NCBI RefSeq assembly: GCF_008704855.1
Contig: NZ_CP023691.1
Location: 4,898,001 to 4,962,000 of the forward strand
Direction: 5' to 3'
DNA: 64,000 nucleotides
Source: Streptomyces platensis
GTDB taxonomy: Bacteria; Actinomycetota; Actinomycetes; Streptomycetales; Streptomycetaceae
Shown here in pieces: positions 26,452 through 35,601 of the stretch. Below the pieces are notes generated by a model, which was not told the DNA's origin, did not search any database, and saw only the letters and a program-made list of their open reading frames with translations. Made by a program: the position numbers and the translations under genes. Within the stretch, counting starts at the first letter, position 1, and every line of letters begins with the position of its first letter.

Positions 26452-26531
26452 GCTGTGACTCCTGTTGTTCGTGAACGGGCCTGAGAAGTGCGGGTGGGCT
26501 GATTCACGCACAGAAGTTAGACAGGTGCATT

Positions 26532-26546
26532 TTTACTTCGTTATCG
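26532..26546 (-). promoter_or_regulatory. Cluster promoter element, copy 2 (halogenase)
   Basis: Minus-strand CGATAACGAAGTAAA, 13 of 15 to CAATAACGAAGTGAA, 81-95 bp upstream of the halogenase start and in the gap after the P450 stop. It suggests a separate promoter for the halogenase operon. Confidence 0.45.
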
Positions 26547-26568
26547 GGAAACAGGCGATCTATATTGG

Positions 26569-27747
26569 TCAACGCCGGGCCGTCATCGGCAGATTCTTCG
26601 CGCCATACATTCCACGGGCGTGATAGGCGACATCCCGGCCGTGGTCGACGCGCAGTTCACGGAAGGTGTCCAGCAGGGCATTGAGCGCCACTTCCGCCTC
26701 CAGCCGGGCCAGCGGCGCCCCCACACAGAAGTGTCCGCCGCGCCCGAAGGCGACATGCCGGTTGGGCGTCCGCCGGATATCGAAGCGGTGCGCGTCCGGG
26801 AACTGGTCCTCGTCATGGTTCGCCGAAATCACCCAGGGCGTCACCATCCGGTCGGCCGGGATGAGCTGGCCGCCCACCTCGACATCGGTCACGGTGACCC
26901 GGCTGACCGTGGTGAAAGGCGAGCGGAACCGCAGCACTTCCTCAATCGCGGAGGGGATCAGTGAGCGGTCGGCGCGGAGTTCCGCATAGGCGTCGGGATG
27001 GCTGTCGAGACACTGCATGGCATTGCCGATCAGCAGTGTCGTCGTGAGGTGCCCGGTCAGAAAGAGGATTCCGGTGAATTTCACGACTTCGTCGTCGGTG
27101 AGCCGTTCCCCGTCGATCTCGGCGGTGGCCAGCCGGCTGATCAGGTCGTCCTTCGGGTCCGTCCGGCGCTGCCGGCAATGACCCAGCAGATACTCGTCCA
27201 TCTCGCGGGTCGCGGCCTGGAACGTGGCGACGAAGTCCTCCGGCGCGATCGGCTGGTCGCCGAGCGCGATGAACCGGTCCGCCCACACCCGGAACAGATC
27301 ACGGTCCGAGGCGGGCACCCCCAGCAGCTCACTGATGACGATCACCGGCAGCGGATACGTCAGCACGTCCACCAGGTCGAACCGCTCCGCGTCGACGGCG
27401 GCCAGCAGCTCGTTCGTCACCGCCGCGATGCGGGGTTCGAGCCCGGCCACCGTCTTCGGGGTGAAGGCCTGGTTGACCAGCCGGCGCAGCTTGCCGTGGT
27501 CCGGCGGGTCCATCGAGTTGATGTTGCCCTCGGTCAGCGGCTTCAGATGGGGCATGACCCGGCTGGAGTCGTTGGAGAACGTCTTGGGGTCGGAGATGAC
27601 CTGCTGCACGTCCTCGTAGCGGAAGACGTGGTACGGCCCGTCCCCCTCCTGCCACACGGGATGCTCGGACCGCATCCTGCCGAGCCAGTCGAACAACGCG
27701 TTGCTGCCGTCGGCATCCGGGACGGCGATCTCGTCGCGCACAGTCAT
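26569..27747 (-). CDS. Cytochrome P450
   Basis: A 392-residue soluble bacterial P450. The heme-thiolate loop FGRGGHFCVGAPLAR lies near residue 335, the ExxR helix near EEVLRFRSP, and the I-helix reads LTGHLTTTLLIGN, in which the usual acidic residue before TT is leucine. This I-helix style resembles P450s that beta-hydroxylate carrier-bound amino acids (NovI and P450sky type), though that is inference. It may act on the PCP of the stand-alone A-PCP protein or on the growing peptide. A related promoter element lies upstream at 27805-27819. Confidence 0.94.
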   Translation of the reverse strand: MTVRDEIAVPDADGSNALFDWLGRMRSEHPVWQEGDGPYHVFRYEDVQQVISDPKTFSNDSSRVMPHLKPLTEGNINSMDPPDHGKLRRLVNQAFTPKTVAGLEPRIAAVTNELLAAVDAERFDLVDVLTYPLPVIVISELLGVPASDRDLFRVWADRFIALGDQPIAPEDFVATFQAATREMDEYLLGHCRQRRTDPKDDLISRLATAEIDGERLTDDEVVKFTGILFLTGHLTTTLLIGNAMQCLDSHPDAYAELRADRSLIPSAIEEVLRFRSPFTTVSRVTVTDVEVGGQLIPADRMVTPWVISANHDEDQFPDAHRFDIRRTPNRHVAFGRGGHFCVGAPLARLEAEVALNALLDTFRELRVDHGRDVAYHARGMYGAKNLPMTARR

Positions 27748-27804
27748 CAGAACCTCAATCGGTGGTGCCGGCTCGAACGGCAGCGGACGCTACGCCGCAC
27801 CGTT

Positions 27805-27819
27805 TTCCGCGCGTTATCG
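27805..27819 (-). promoter_or_regulatory. Cluster promoter element, copy 3 (P450)
   Basis: Minus-strand CGATAACGCGCGGAA shares the ATAACG core and the GAA end (10 of 15 to CAATAACGAAGTGAA), 58-72 bp upstream of the P450 start. Confidence 0.35.
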
Positions 27820-27863
27820 GCCCGCCACACCCACCGCCGCCCCCGCGACCGCCGCCCCCGCGG

Positions 27864-30833
27864 TCACCGCCCCGGCAGCGTCCGCCCTCCGCAGGTCTCC
27901 GCCGACAGCCGGCTGATGTCCGCGCTCGCCTGCAACTCCCCCCACACCGAGCCGATCTCGTGGAAGGTGTTGCGCGCGATCAGCAGATGCTGGCTCGCCC
28001 GGGTGAGCTGGTTCAGCTGCTGGCTGCACGCGCCGAGCGCCAGATGGACCTTGGCGAGCAGGAAGAGGTCGTCGACCCGTTCCGCGATCTCCAGGGCGTC
28101 CGCCAGGATGCTCTCGGCCTCGACGTACTGGCCCCAGGCCACCAGGGTCTCCCCGAGCCCCATCAGCGCGTATGCCTCACCGCGGGTGTCGCCCTTGCTG
28201 CGCACGATCCGCAGCACCCCGTCGTACGACTGCTTGGCGGCCTCGAAGCGGCGCTGCTTCACATAGGCGGCGGCCAGCCGGTTGAGCGCCTGGGCCGCGC
28301 CCCGGGTCTCGCCCAGCGCGGTGGCGATCCGCACGGCCTCCAGCGAGAGCCGTACCGCCGCGTCCGGGTTCCCCCACTCCAGCTCGATCTGGGACATCTG
28401 GTTGAGGGTGTGCGCCTCGGCGGACGCGTCGCCCACCACCCGGAAGGTGTTGCGTGCCTCGTCCAGCCGGCTCATCGCCGACCGCAGACCGCCCTGCACC
28501 CGGTCGGTGATCGCCATATTGCGCAAGGTCAGCGCGCGCCCGTGCACCTCCCGCACGCTGTCGAAGAGCTGGAAGGCCCGGTTGAAGAGCGGCATGGCGG
28601 CGTCGAAGCGCTGCTGGAACATCTCCACGGAGGCGAGTTCGTAGCACATCGCCGCCTCACCGCGGACGTTCCCCGCGTTCCGGTTCGCCTCCAGCGCCTT
28701 CTCGCTGACGGCTCGCCAGTCGTCGTAGTAGTTGCGGGTCTCGAAGAGCACCACGCTGGACATCGCCAGGTCCCAGGCGAGCTCCTCCATCCGCAGCGTG
28801 CAGGACTGGAGGATCGAGGCCACCAGCGACGGGCGCTCGGCCTCGAACCAGTCGAGCGGCGACCTGAGGAGCCGGGCGACGAGCGGGGCATCGAGGTGCC
28901 GGCGCGGCGTCGACCCGTGGATGATCGCGAAATCGCCGCCGTACTCCCGGATATGGCCCTGCTCCGCCAGCGTCAGATAGGTACGGAAGACCCGGTGCAG
29001 CGCGGCGCGGCGCTTGTCCTCGGACTCGTCGGACTCGGCCCGTTCCCGGGCGTACAGCCGCAGCAGATCGTGGAAGCGGTAGCGCATGGTGCCGGTGGCG
29101 TCGCTGCCGACCGGGGTGAGCAGATGGGCGTCCACCAGCCGCTCGATCATGTCCTCGGCCTCGGCCGGCGAGACATCGAGGAGCGCGCCGCCCACCCACG
29201 CCGGGAAGTCCGGTACGTCCAGCAGCCCCAGCAGGCGGTACATCCGCGCCGTCTGCTCGGTCAGCCCGCGGTAGCTGAGGGCGAAGCTGGCGCGCACCTC
29301 CAGGCCGCCGGTGCTGAGTTCATCGAGCCGGCGGTGCTCGTCGCGGAGCCGGTCCACCAGGTGCTGTACGGACCAGTGCTGCTTGGCGACCAGACGGGCG
29401 GCCGCGATCCGCAGGGCGAGCGGAAGCCCGTCACACAGCCGGCAGAGCTCGTTGACCGCGGCCTTCTCCGCGGTGGCCCGGTCCTCACCGGCGATTTTGG
29501 TGATCAGGGTCTGGGACTCGTACGAGGTCATCAGCCCCAGATCGACCCGGACCGTGCCGGAATCCGCGGCGAGCTGTTCCCGGCTGGCCGCGAGGACACA
29601 GCTGCGGCCGCTGCCCGGAAGCAGCGGTGTGATCTGGTGCATCGCGCGAACGTTGTCCAGCACGAGGAGCGATTTCCGGTCGGCGAGCACACTGCGGTAG
29701 AGCGAGGCGAGCTCGGCGGTGTCGGAGGGTATCTGGTCCCCGGGCACACCGAGCGCCCGGAGGAAACGCCCCTGAAGGGCGGCCGCGACGAAGGCCGGCT
29801 CCCGGCCGTCGTACTGCGCCAGATCGGCGTACAGCTGACCGTCCGGGAATTCCGCGGCGACCTTATGGGCCCAGTGCACGATGAGGCCGGTCTTGCCGAC
29901 TCCGGCCACTCCGGTGATCAGGCCGATACGGGGGGATTTCTCCCCGAGCAGCCGGTCGAGCCGGTCGAGTTCCGCCGCCCGGCCCTGGAAAAGATCCACG
30001 TCCGGCGGCAGCTGCGCGGGCACCACCATGGGCTTGACTTGCACCGGAAGCGTCAGACCCGGGTCGTCCTGAAGAATGGACGCGTGCAATTCCTTTATCG
30101 CCACGCTCGGTTCGAGGCCCAGTTCCTCGACGAAGTTGCGCCGCCACATGCGGAAACCCTCGGTGGCCTCGGCCCGGAGACCGGCGCGGTACTGGGCGAG
30201 CATGAGGTTGTACCGGAGCTGTTCGTGCAGTGGGGAGCTGTTCGCGATCGTGGTCAGCTCGGAAATGATGTCCTGGTGGTGGCCGAGCGCGAGTTCGACC
30301 TCTGACCAGGCCTCATAGGCCGCGTAGCGCCGCTCGTCGAGCCGGGTCGCCTCGTCCTCGACCGGCCGCCCCGTCACCCCCGCGAGCGCCGGCCCCTTCC
30401 ACAGGTCGAGCGCCTGCCGGTACAGGGCCCGGCCCTGTTCGTGACGGCCCTGCTTGACCTGCGCGGCGGCCTCGGCGACGAGGGAGGTGAACTGCAGGGC
30501 GTCGAGTTCGCTCCCGGCGGTCTCCAGGCGATATCCGGGATGGGTCGTCAGAATGACATCGCTGTCGACGCCCGCCTGTTTGAAGGACTTGCGCAGCGCC
30601 CCGATGCAAATTGCCACCTGCGTCCTGGCCGTGGCCGGAGGTTCATCGCCCCACACCGCGTCGACCAGGCTGTCGACCGATACGACCCGACCCCAGGCGA
30701 GGATCAGCATGGTGAGAATGGTGCGCTGTCGTGGACCGTGGACCCCTACGATCCGGCCACTGTCGGTGATGACCAATAGCGGTCGGAGTACGGAGTATTT
30801 GACGGCGCGAGGTATGGAACGGTCTTCTGGCAT
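27864..30833 (-). CDS. AfsR/SARP-family transcriptional regulator with NB-ARC and TPR domains
   Basis: A 989-residue pathway regulator. Residues about 20-110 form an OmpR-like DNA-binding domain (VVSVDSLVDAVWGDEPPATARTQ within it), and about 115-265 the bacterial transcriptional activator domain. An NB-ARC ATPase follows with P-loop GVAGVGKTGL near 315 and VLAASR near 400, then TPR-like repeats fill residues 650-960 (for example ARNTFRVVGDASAEAHTLNQM). Length matches large AfsR-like SARPs. It is the first minus-strand gene of the cluster and diverges from the plus-strand group at 31372, so it probably activates the pathway. It contains no TTA codon that I can see. Confidence 0.93.
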   Translation of the reverse strand: MPEDRSIPRAVKYSVLRPLLVITDSGRIVGVHGPRQRTILTMLILAWGRVVSVDSLVDAVWGDEPPATARTQVAICIGALRKSFKQAGVDSDVILTTHPGYRLETAGSELDALQFTSLVAEAAAQVKQGRHEQGRALYRQALDLWKGPALAGVTGRPVEDEATRLDERRYAAYEAWSEVELALGHHQDIISELTTIANSSPLHEQLRYNLMLAQYRAGLRAEATEGFRMWRRNFVEELGLEPSVAIKELHASILQDDPGLTLPVQVKPMVVPAQLPPDVDLFQGRAAELDRLDRLLGEKSPRIGLITGVAGVGKTGLIVHWAHKVAAEFPDGQLYADLAQYDGREPAFVAAALQGRFLRALGVPGDQIPSDTAELASLYRSVLADRKSLLVLDNVRAMHQITPLLPGSGRSCVLAASREQLAADSGTVRVDLGLMTSYESQTLITKIAGEDRATAEKAAVNELCRLCDGLPLALRIAAARLVAKQHWSVQHLVDRLRDEHRRLDELSTGGLEVRASFALSYRGLTEQTARMYRLLGLLDVPDFPAWVGGALLDVSPAEAEDMIERLVDAHLLTPVGSDATGTMRYRFHDLLRLYARERAESDESEDKRRAALHRVFRTYLTLAEQGHIREYGGDFAIIHGSTPRRHLDAPLVARLLRSPLDWFEAERPSLVASILQSCTLRMEELAWDLAMSSVVLFETRNYYDDWRAVSEKALEANRNAGNVRGEAAMCYELASVEMFQQRFDAAMPLFNRAFQLFDSVREVHGRALTLRNMAITDRVQGGLRSAMSRLDEARNTFRVVGDASAEAHTLNQMSQIELEWGNPDAAVRLSLEAVRIATALGETRGAAQALNRLAAAYVKQRRFEAAKQSYDGVLRIVRSKGDTRGEAYALMGLGETLVAWGQYVEAESILADALEIAERVDDLFLLAKVHLALGACSQQLNQLTRASQHLLIARNTFHEIGSVWGELQASADISRLSAETCGGRTLPGR

Positions 30834-31371
30834 GGCTGTGTTACCCCCCGTGTAGCACGACCGCTAGGCCCGTGATCCAGCCACTATAGGGATCGTAACG
30901 CGATCACTGAGCGTGGCTCCTGCCGAGGGCCTGAGCAGAGGTCTACTCCACCACTTTTGCGGGCTTTCGCGCCGTGATTTTTGTTGCCGAACGGGGCATC
31001 GCAGCGGCGGGGCGATGGCCGGGAACCGCCGTTGCGGAGCACCCCCGATGAGGGGAGGGTGTCCTGCGGGCGCCGGACGGGGTGACCGGCCGAGTGTGGT
31101 AGAGGGTCATACCTCTCTATCGGACAATCAAAATCGGTTGACAAAAGGGGCATCGGGCAGCTCGATATCCGAATCCGGCCTCGTTGCACCGGAGTTCACC
31201 GCAGCGACACCCGCACGCAGCCCCGGCCTGTCGGACTGAAGGCCCCCGGCTTCCGCCCGCTGACCCGGAAAAAGCCGGCCAATAACGAAGTGAAGCCGTC
31301 TCCGGATAAATTCATGCCTCATGGCATCGACGGTCGACCACCGTCCGTGCACGTTTTCACTAGGGGGAATC
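30834..31371. other. Intergenic regulatory region between the SARP gene and plus-strand genes
   Basis: This gap of about 540 bp contains no convincing gene. It holds the divergent promoters, a TTGACA hexamer at 31138-31143 without a clear -10 partner, and the shared element at 31280-31294. Confidence 0.6.
31280..31294 (+). promoter_or_regulatory. Cluster promoter element, copy 4 (small peptide)
   Basis: CAATAACGAAGTGAA, taken as the consensus, lies 78-92 bp upstream of the ATG at 31372. Spacing is nearly the same as for the halogenase. Confidence 0.45.
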
Positions 31372-31524
31372 ATGACTGCGATACTTGGCGCCACTACCCA
31401 GCGTGTCATTCTCGTGCTGGCACCGGCCCTTATCGCCTGCGCCGCCTTAGAGTTCCCCGATACCGTCCACGCCTCGCACCAGGCCGTCTCCGCGCACCCC
31501 CTGGGCAACCAGGACTGGGTCTGA
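31372..31524 (+). CDS. 50-residue exported or membrane peptide (TTA-containing)
   Basis: A short gene not resembling anything I recognise. The ATG has AGGGGG five nucleotides upstream. The 50 residues open with MTAILGATTQRVILVLAPAL, which looks like a signal or membrane segment, then AACAALEFPDT-like small residues, and end in NQDWV. Leucine 26 is encoded by TTA (31447-31449), so expression should depend on bldA tRNA. A cluster-type promoter element precedes it. It could be a membrane peptide, a signalling peptide or a RiPP-like precursor; there is no maturation gene next to it to favour the last. Confidence 0.55.
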   Translation: MTAILGATTQRVILVLAPALIACAALEFPDTVHASHQAVSAHPLGNQDWV

Positions 31525-31723
31525 CAGCAGGGCCGGGGGGAGCCCGGGGCCCGCTCGCCGGGCCCGTCCGCGTCCCGGCCGGGGCGGCCCCGGCCCGCAT
31601 CGGGTAGCCGACCCCCTACCTGAGAGCTACTGCGAAGAGCGCTCCTCAGCGTGATTCCTTTCGCCGGTCATGTCATTAACCTCCTCTTCCAGTTCCCCGA
31701 ACGGACAGGAAGGACGACCGGCG

Positions 31724-32719
31724 ATGCGCGCTGCACGTCTCAGGCGTGGGCTGGCGATGGCCCTCACCGCATGCTCCATCGTGGTGACGGTCGCCGCCGC
31801 GGCACGGTCCACCGTGCCGGGCACGCCGGTGCAGCCCGAACTCCCCGCCGTACGGGCGGACAACCTGGCGGCCCGGTACGCGGCGAACCACCGCTTCATC
31901 ACCGAGTCCGGGCGCGCGGCCCGCGACATGGGTGACGACGGCCGGGCCAAGGTCCTGGGCCAACTGGCCCGGAAGGACCGGCACTTCCTCTCCTTCAGCC
32001 CGCGCGGCGACGGCCAGGTCGTGGAGGTGCTCGGCGACCTCGCCCACGCCGACCGGATCGCGGTCGTGGTGCCCGGCTCGGACACCACCGTCGACACCTT
32101 TGACCAACTGGGCACCGTCTACGCCTCGCTGCACGGCGGCGCCGGTGCGCTGCACGCCGAGATGAACAGGCTCCAGCCGGACCGGAAGACCGCGGTGGTG
32201 GCCTGGTACGGCTACCCGGCGCCGCGCACCATGAGCCGGGACATCGTGTCCACCGACCGCGCCCTGGACGGCGGCCGCCGGCTGGCCGGACTGATCGGGG
32301 ACCTGCGGACGGTGAACGCCGCGGCCCCCGTGTCCCTGCTCTGCCACTCCTACGGATCCGTGGTGTGCGCGACCGCCCTGCGCCGTATGGACGCGCCGGC
32401 CGAGTCCTCCCTCGCGGACGTGGTGCTCTTCGGCAGCCCGGGAACGGGCGTACGCTCCCGCGCCGAACTGCGCACCCGGGTCCCCGTGTGGGCGGGCCGG
32501 GGAGCCACCGACTGGATCGAGGGCGTGCCCCACGTCAGCCTCGATCTGCTGGGCGAACAGGTCGGGTTCGGCACCGACCCCGTCACCGCCGCATTCGGTG
32601 CGCGGATCTTCCCCGCGGGCCCCGGCAGCCACAGCGACTATCTCCGCCCCGGCGGACTCCCGCTGCGCAACATATCCCTGATCGCGCTCGGCCGGGGCAC
32701 GGAGGTCTCCGATGACTGA
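31724..32719 (+). CDS. Secreted alpha/beta hydrolase (DUF1023-type)
   Basis: A 331-residue protein with an N-terminal Arg-rich signal/membrane segment (RAARLRRGLAMALTACSIVV) followed by an alpha/beta hydrolase of the actinobacterial DUF1023 type. The nucleophile elbow is seen as LCHSYGSVV near residue 210 and a DxxTPG-like region VLFGSPGTG follows; the catalytic histidine is likely HSDY near the C-terminus. The ATG at 31724 follows GGAAGGACG. Its stop overlaps the acyltransferase start by 8 nt, so the two are cotranscribed. The substrate is unknown; whether it belongs to the peptide cluster is uncertain. Confidence 0.83.
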   Translation: MRAARLRRGLAMALTACSIVVTVAAAARSTVPGTPVQPELPAVRADNLAARYAANHRFITESGRAARDMGDDGRAKVLGQLARKDRHFLSFSPRGDGQVVEVLGDLAHADRIAVVVPGSDTTVDTFDQLGTVYASLHGGAGALHAEMNRLQPDRKTAVVAWYGYPAPRTMSRDIVSTDRALDGGRRLAGLIGDLRTVNAAAPVSLLCHSYGSVVCATALRRMDAPAESSLADVVLFGSPGTGVRSRAELRTRVPVWAGRGATDWIEGVPHVSLDLLGEQVGFGTDPVTAAFGARIFPAGPGSHSDYLRPGGLPLRNISLIALGRGTEVSDD

Positions 32720-33989
32720 TCTGGAACTGCGCCCGCCGGCACCGGCCCGCAAGCCCCTGCCGCCCACCGGCCCCCTGCGCCCGCTCTCCCCGCGACGCAC
32801 CCCCTGGCAGCGCGTGCACGCAGCCGTACTGCGCCTCGACGCGGCGACCCCGGCCGGACGGGACCGCGCGGCGGATGTGCTGCGCGCGCTGGCGATCACC
32901 GGGGTGGTCCTGGGCCACTGGCTGGTCAGCGGCGTCGTCCTCCAGGCCGGCGGCCACCTGGTCGGGGACAGCCCGCTGGGTCATCGGCCCGGACTCGCCC
33001 CGGTGACCTGGTTATTGCAGCCGCTGGCCGTGTTCTTCCTGGTGGGCGGCCGGGTCAGCGCCCGCAGTTACGAGGCGGCACTGGCCCGCGGGACCGGCTA
33101 CCGGACCTGGCTGAGGCAGCGGCTGCGGAGTCTGCTCCGCCCGGCGACGGCGTTCGCCCTCACCTGGGGACTCGTCTGGCTGGGCCTGGTGCTGGCCGGC
33201 ACCGCGCACGAGACGATCCACACCCTGATGTGGCTGGCGTACTCCCCCCTCTGGTTCCTCGGCGTCTACGCGCTGCTGCTCGCGGCAACTCCGCTGGTGC
33301 ACCGGGCCGGAGCCCGCCTCGCGGTGGCGGCCTGCCTCGTCGTGGCCGCGCTGGACGCCGCGCGCATGGTGTTCCCCGACAGCGGCTGGGTCGACACCCT
33401 CCGCCTGCTGAACATCCCGGCGGGCTGGCTGGTCCCGTTCTGCCTCGGCGCGGTCTGGGCGGCCGGCGGATTCACCCGCCGTCGCAGCGCGGTGGCGCTG
33501 TTGCTCGGCGGTGGCGGTGTCCTGGCGGCGCTGATCCTCTGGGGCGGCTACCCCGCGAGCATGGTCGGCGTCCCGGGCTCCACCCTCTCCAACCTCAACC
33601 CGCCCACCGTCGCGGCGGTCGCCTTCGGCCTGGCCCAGACCGGCGCGGCCCTGCTGCTGCGCGCCCCGCTGCGCAGCGCGGTGACCGCTCCGGCCACCGC
33701 GGCGCCCCGGACCCGTGCGACCCCGGCGCAGTTCCTCTGGGCGGCGGTGGCACTGCTCAACCTCTCGGCGATCACCGTCTTCCTCTGGCACCAGACCGCG
33801 ATGCTCACCACCACCGTCATCTCGCTGGGCCTGGGGCACACCTTCCCCGGTCTGCACACCAGCCCGGAATCCGCGGGCTGGCTCGCGGCGCGGTGCGGAT
33901 GGATTCCGGTGTTCGTGGTGGTCCTCGTCGTCCTCGGAACGGCCTTCCGGGACCGGGACGCCATCCGCGCGCACCGCAGCAATAACTGA
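32712..33989 (+). CDS. Membrane acyltransferase, acyltransferase-3 family (TTA-containing)
   Basis: A 425-residue integral membrane protein with about ten hydrophobic segments and the acyltransferase-3 layout: RALAITGVVLGHWLVSG in the first helix with the conserved histidine, then FFLVGGRVSARSYE. Family members O-acylate sugars, peptides or lipids with a cytosolic acyl donor. Codon 101 is TTA (33012-33014), which implies bldA-dependent translation. It overlaps the hydrolase upstream. It could acylate the peptide or a cell-envelope component; no direct evidence for either. Confidence 0.85.
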   Translation: MTDLELRPPAPARKPLPPTGPLRPLSPRRTPWQRVHAAVLRLDAATPAGRDRAADVLRALAITGVVLGHWLVSGVVLQAGGHLVGDSPLGHRPGLAPVTWLLQPLAVFFLVGGRVSARSYEAALARGTGYRTWLRQRLRSLLRPATAFALTWGLVWLGLVLAGTAHETIHTLMWLAYSPLWFLGVYALLLAATPLVHRAGARLAVAACLVVAALDAARMVFPDSGWVDTLRLLNIPAGWLVPFCLGAVWAAGGFTRRRSAVALLLGGGGVLAALILWGGYPASMVGVPGSTLSNLNPPTVAAVAFGLAQTGAALLLRAPLRSAVTAPATAAPRTRATPAQFLWAAVALLNLSAITVFLWHQTAMLTTTVISLGLGHTFPGLHTSPESAGWLAARCGWIPVFVVVLVVLGTAFRDRDAIRAHRSNN

Positions 33990-33990
33990 A

Positions 33991-34005
33991 CAATAACGAG
34001 ATATG
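33991..34005 (+). promoter_or_regulatory. Cluster promoter element, copy 5 (methyltransferase)
   Basis: CAATAACGAGATATG, 10 of 15 to the consensus and identical over the first nine bases, 89-103 bp upstream of the methyltransferase ATG. It starts right after the acyltransferase stop. Confidence 0.35.
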
Positions 34006-34093
34006 AGAAGGTAGTTCGCCACCGCGTCGGCCTGTCGAAGCCCTTCTGTCCGTACGTCAGCACTACCCGCACTCGTCTCCCTCCGGAGGATTG

Positions 34094-34798
34094 ATGTCCA
34101 CCCTCACCATCGAATCCATAAGCACGCTTTACGTGAAGTACGCGGATGACCTGAGGGCGGTGCGCGACCAGCAGCGGAAGTTCCTCCTGGACAACAAGGA
34201 GACGGTGAAGGCCCAGCTCGACGACTACGAGGCGGAGATCACCTACCTGCTTCTGCGCGACCTGGCGCCCGAGGTCGTCGTGGAGGTGGGCACCTTCCGC
34301 GGCTGGTCCACCACCTGGATCCTGAGCGCGCTGCGCGACAACGGCACGGGCCACCTGTACTCCTTCGACATCGTCGACAACGTCGTCAAGAACGTGCCGG
34401 CCGAACTCTCCGAGGGCCGCTGGACGTTCACCAAGGGTGACCTGCGGGACAACCTCGCCAAGGTCCCGGCGGAGACCGACTACCTCTTCATCGACGCCGA
34501 CCACGGCGCCCGCTTCGCGCGCTGGTACATCGACAACCTCTTCCCGGTGGTCCGCCCCGGGACCCCGACCAGCGTCCACGACGTCTTCCACGGCCGCCGC
34601 CCCAAGCCGATGAGCGAGGGCTCGGTCATCATCAAGTGGCTGGCCGCCCAGAACGTCGAGTTCTTCACCCCGTCCGTGGCGAAGGCCCCCGAGGTGACGG
34701 CGCGACTGGCCGAGGTGAAGAAGGAACTGAACCTCAGCGAGCCGGTCCGCGAGAGCCGCCACAACCCGATGATCTACTTCAACCTCCCGCAGAGCTGA
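34094..34798 (+). CDS. Class I SAM-dependent methyltransferase (CmcI-like / methyltransferase_24 type)
   Basis: A 234-residue protein with SAM-binding VVEVGTFRGWSTTWIL near residue 58, YSFDIVDN near 90 and the acidic FIDADHG near 137, followed by a second-metal-like SVHDVFHGR. This layout matches cephalosporin CmcI-like and related small-molecule O-methyltransferases. The ATG at 34094 follows GGAGGATTG. It is a likely tailoring enzyme for the peptide because it has its own copy of the cluster promoter element, although the exact target (an OH on hydroxy-Asn, for instance) is not visible. Confidence 0.82.
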   Translation: MSTLTIESISTLYVKYADDLRAVRDQQRKFLLDNKETVKAQLDDYEAEITYLLLRDLAPEVVVEVGTFRGWSTTWILSALRDNGTGHLYSFDIVDNVVKNVPAELSEGRWTFTKGDLRDNLAKVPAETDYLFIDADHGARFARWYIDNLFPVVRPGTPTSVHDVFHGRRPKPMSEGSVIIKWLAAQNVEFFTPSVAKAPEVTARLAEVKKELNLSEPVRESRHNPMIYFNLPQS

Positions 34799-34817
34799 GC
34801 CCGTTCGCAGCACCTGA

Positions 34818-34855
34818 CGAAGTCCCCCCTCCCGGCTCAGGGAGGGGGGACTTCG
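34818..34855. terminator. Strong bidirectional terminator
   Basis: A perfect 16-bp stem (CGAAGTCCCCCCTCCC with its complement) around a six-base loop GGCTCA lies between the methyltransferase and the convergent membrane protein gene. It probably marks the right edge of the cluster. Confidence 0.8.
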
Positions 34856-34882
34856 CGGTATGCGGGGCGCTCCGGGCGCCCG

Positions 34883-35458
34883 CTACGGCAGCTGGTGCAC
34901 GAAGGCGACGACGAAGAGCAGGCCGAGTGCGCAGGACACGGCCGCGGTGGGCAGCGCCCAGGCGGGGCGGCGCTCGCCGCGCAGCGGAGCCGTCGTATGG
35001 CGGTTCAGCCGGGTGAGGCCGGTCAGTATGACCAGGACGAGGGCGACGCAGGGCAGTGAGACGGCGAAGTGCGCCAGCCAGGCGCCCGCCAGCGAGGGGC
35101 CGCCCCAGGACGTGTCGTGCGGGGCCCGGTCGACGAACCCGTACAGCAGCCCCCGGGCGACCGCCAGCGCGAGCGCGGCGGCCAGCAGCAGGGCGAGCAC
35201 GCCGAGAAGTATGGTCAGCGCGCCGTGCAGCACCAGCCGGAGGGCGCCCGGAGCGGGGGCGCCGAGCGGCAGCGGTCCGGCGCGCAGCCACCGCCGCCGG
35301 GCGGCCTCCCGGTGGCCGGTGAGGGTGGAGCAGACTGCCAGGGCACCGGCGGGGAACAGGGTCACCGCGAGACCGGCGTGCCGGGCCGCCGCGGCCAGCC
35401 GGGGCGGGCCCGCGGAGCTGTCCGGGCGCCGTACGGCGGCAGGGTGTCGGTTGGTCAT
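34883..35458 (-). CDS. Membrane protein of unknown function
   Basis: A 191-residue protein with four likely membrane segments (around residues 30-50, 80-110, 130-155 and 170-190) and short basic loops. No recognised domain or catalytic motif. The ATG at 35458 is used because the frame further upstream lacks coding character. It converges on the methyltransferase across the hairpin and lies 143 bp downstream of the histidine kinase gene on the same strand. Confidence 0.65.
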   Translation of the reverse strand: MTNRHPAAVRRPDSSAGPPRLAAAARHAGLAVTLFPAGALAVCSTLTGHREAARRRWLRAGPLPLGAPAPGALRLVLHGALTILLGVLALLLAAALALAVARGLLYGFVDRAPHDTSWGGPSLAGAWLAHFAVSLPCVALVLVILTGLTRLNRHTTAPLRGERRPAWALPTAAVSCALGLLFVVAFVHQLP

Positions 35459-35601
35459 GCCGGGACAGTAAGTTCGCCCCGCGCCCACCCGCGTCACTCC
35501 CCGGCGGTGTCCCCGCACCCGTACCGCGGTAGGGCGTCGGGTACGGCCGCTTGGCCTACAGGCAGGCACCCGCCAAAGGCGCTCGACGGGGGCCGGGGCC
35601 G

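Noticed and set aside
31138..31168. A sigma-70 type promoter starting at TTGACA
   Set aside because: No convincing -10 hexamer occurs at 16-19 bp spacing.
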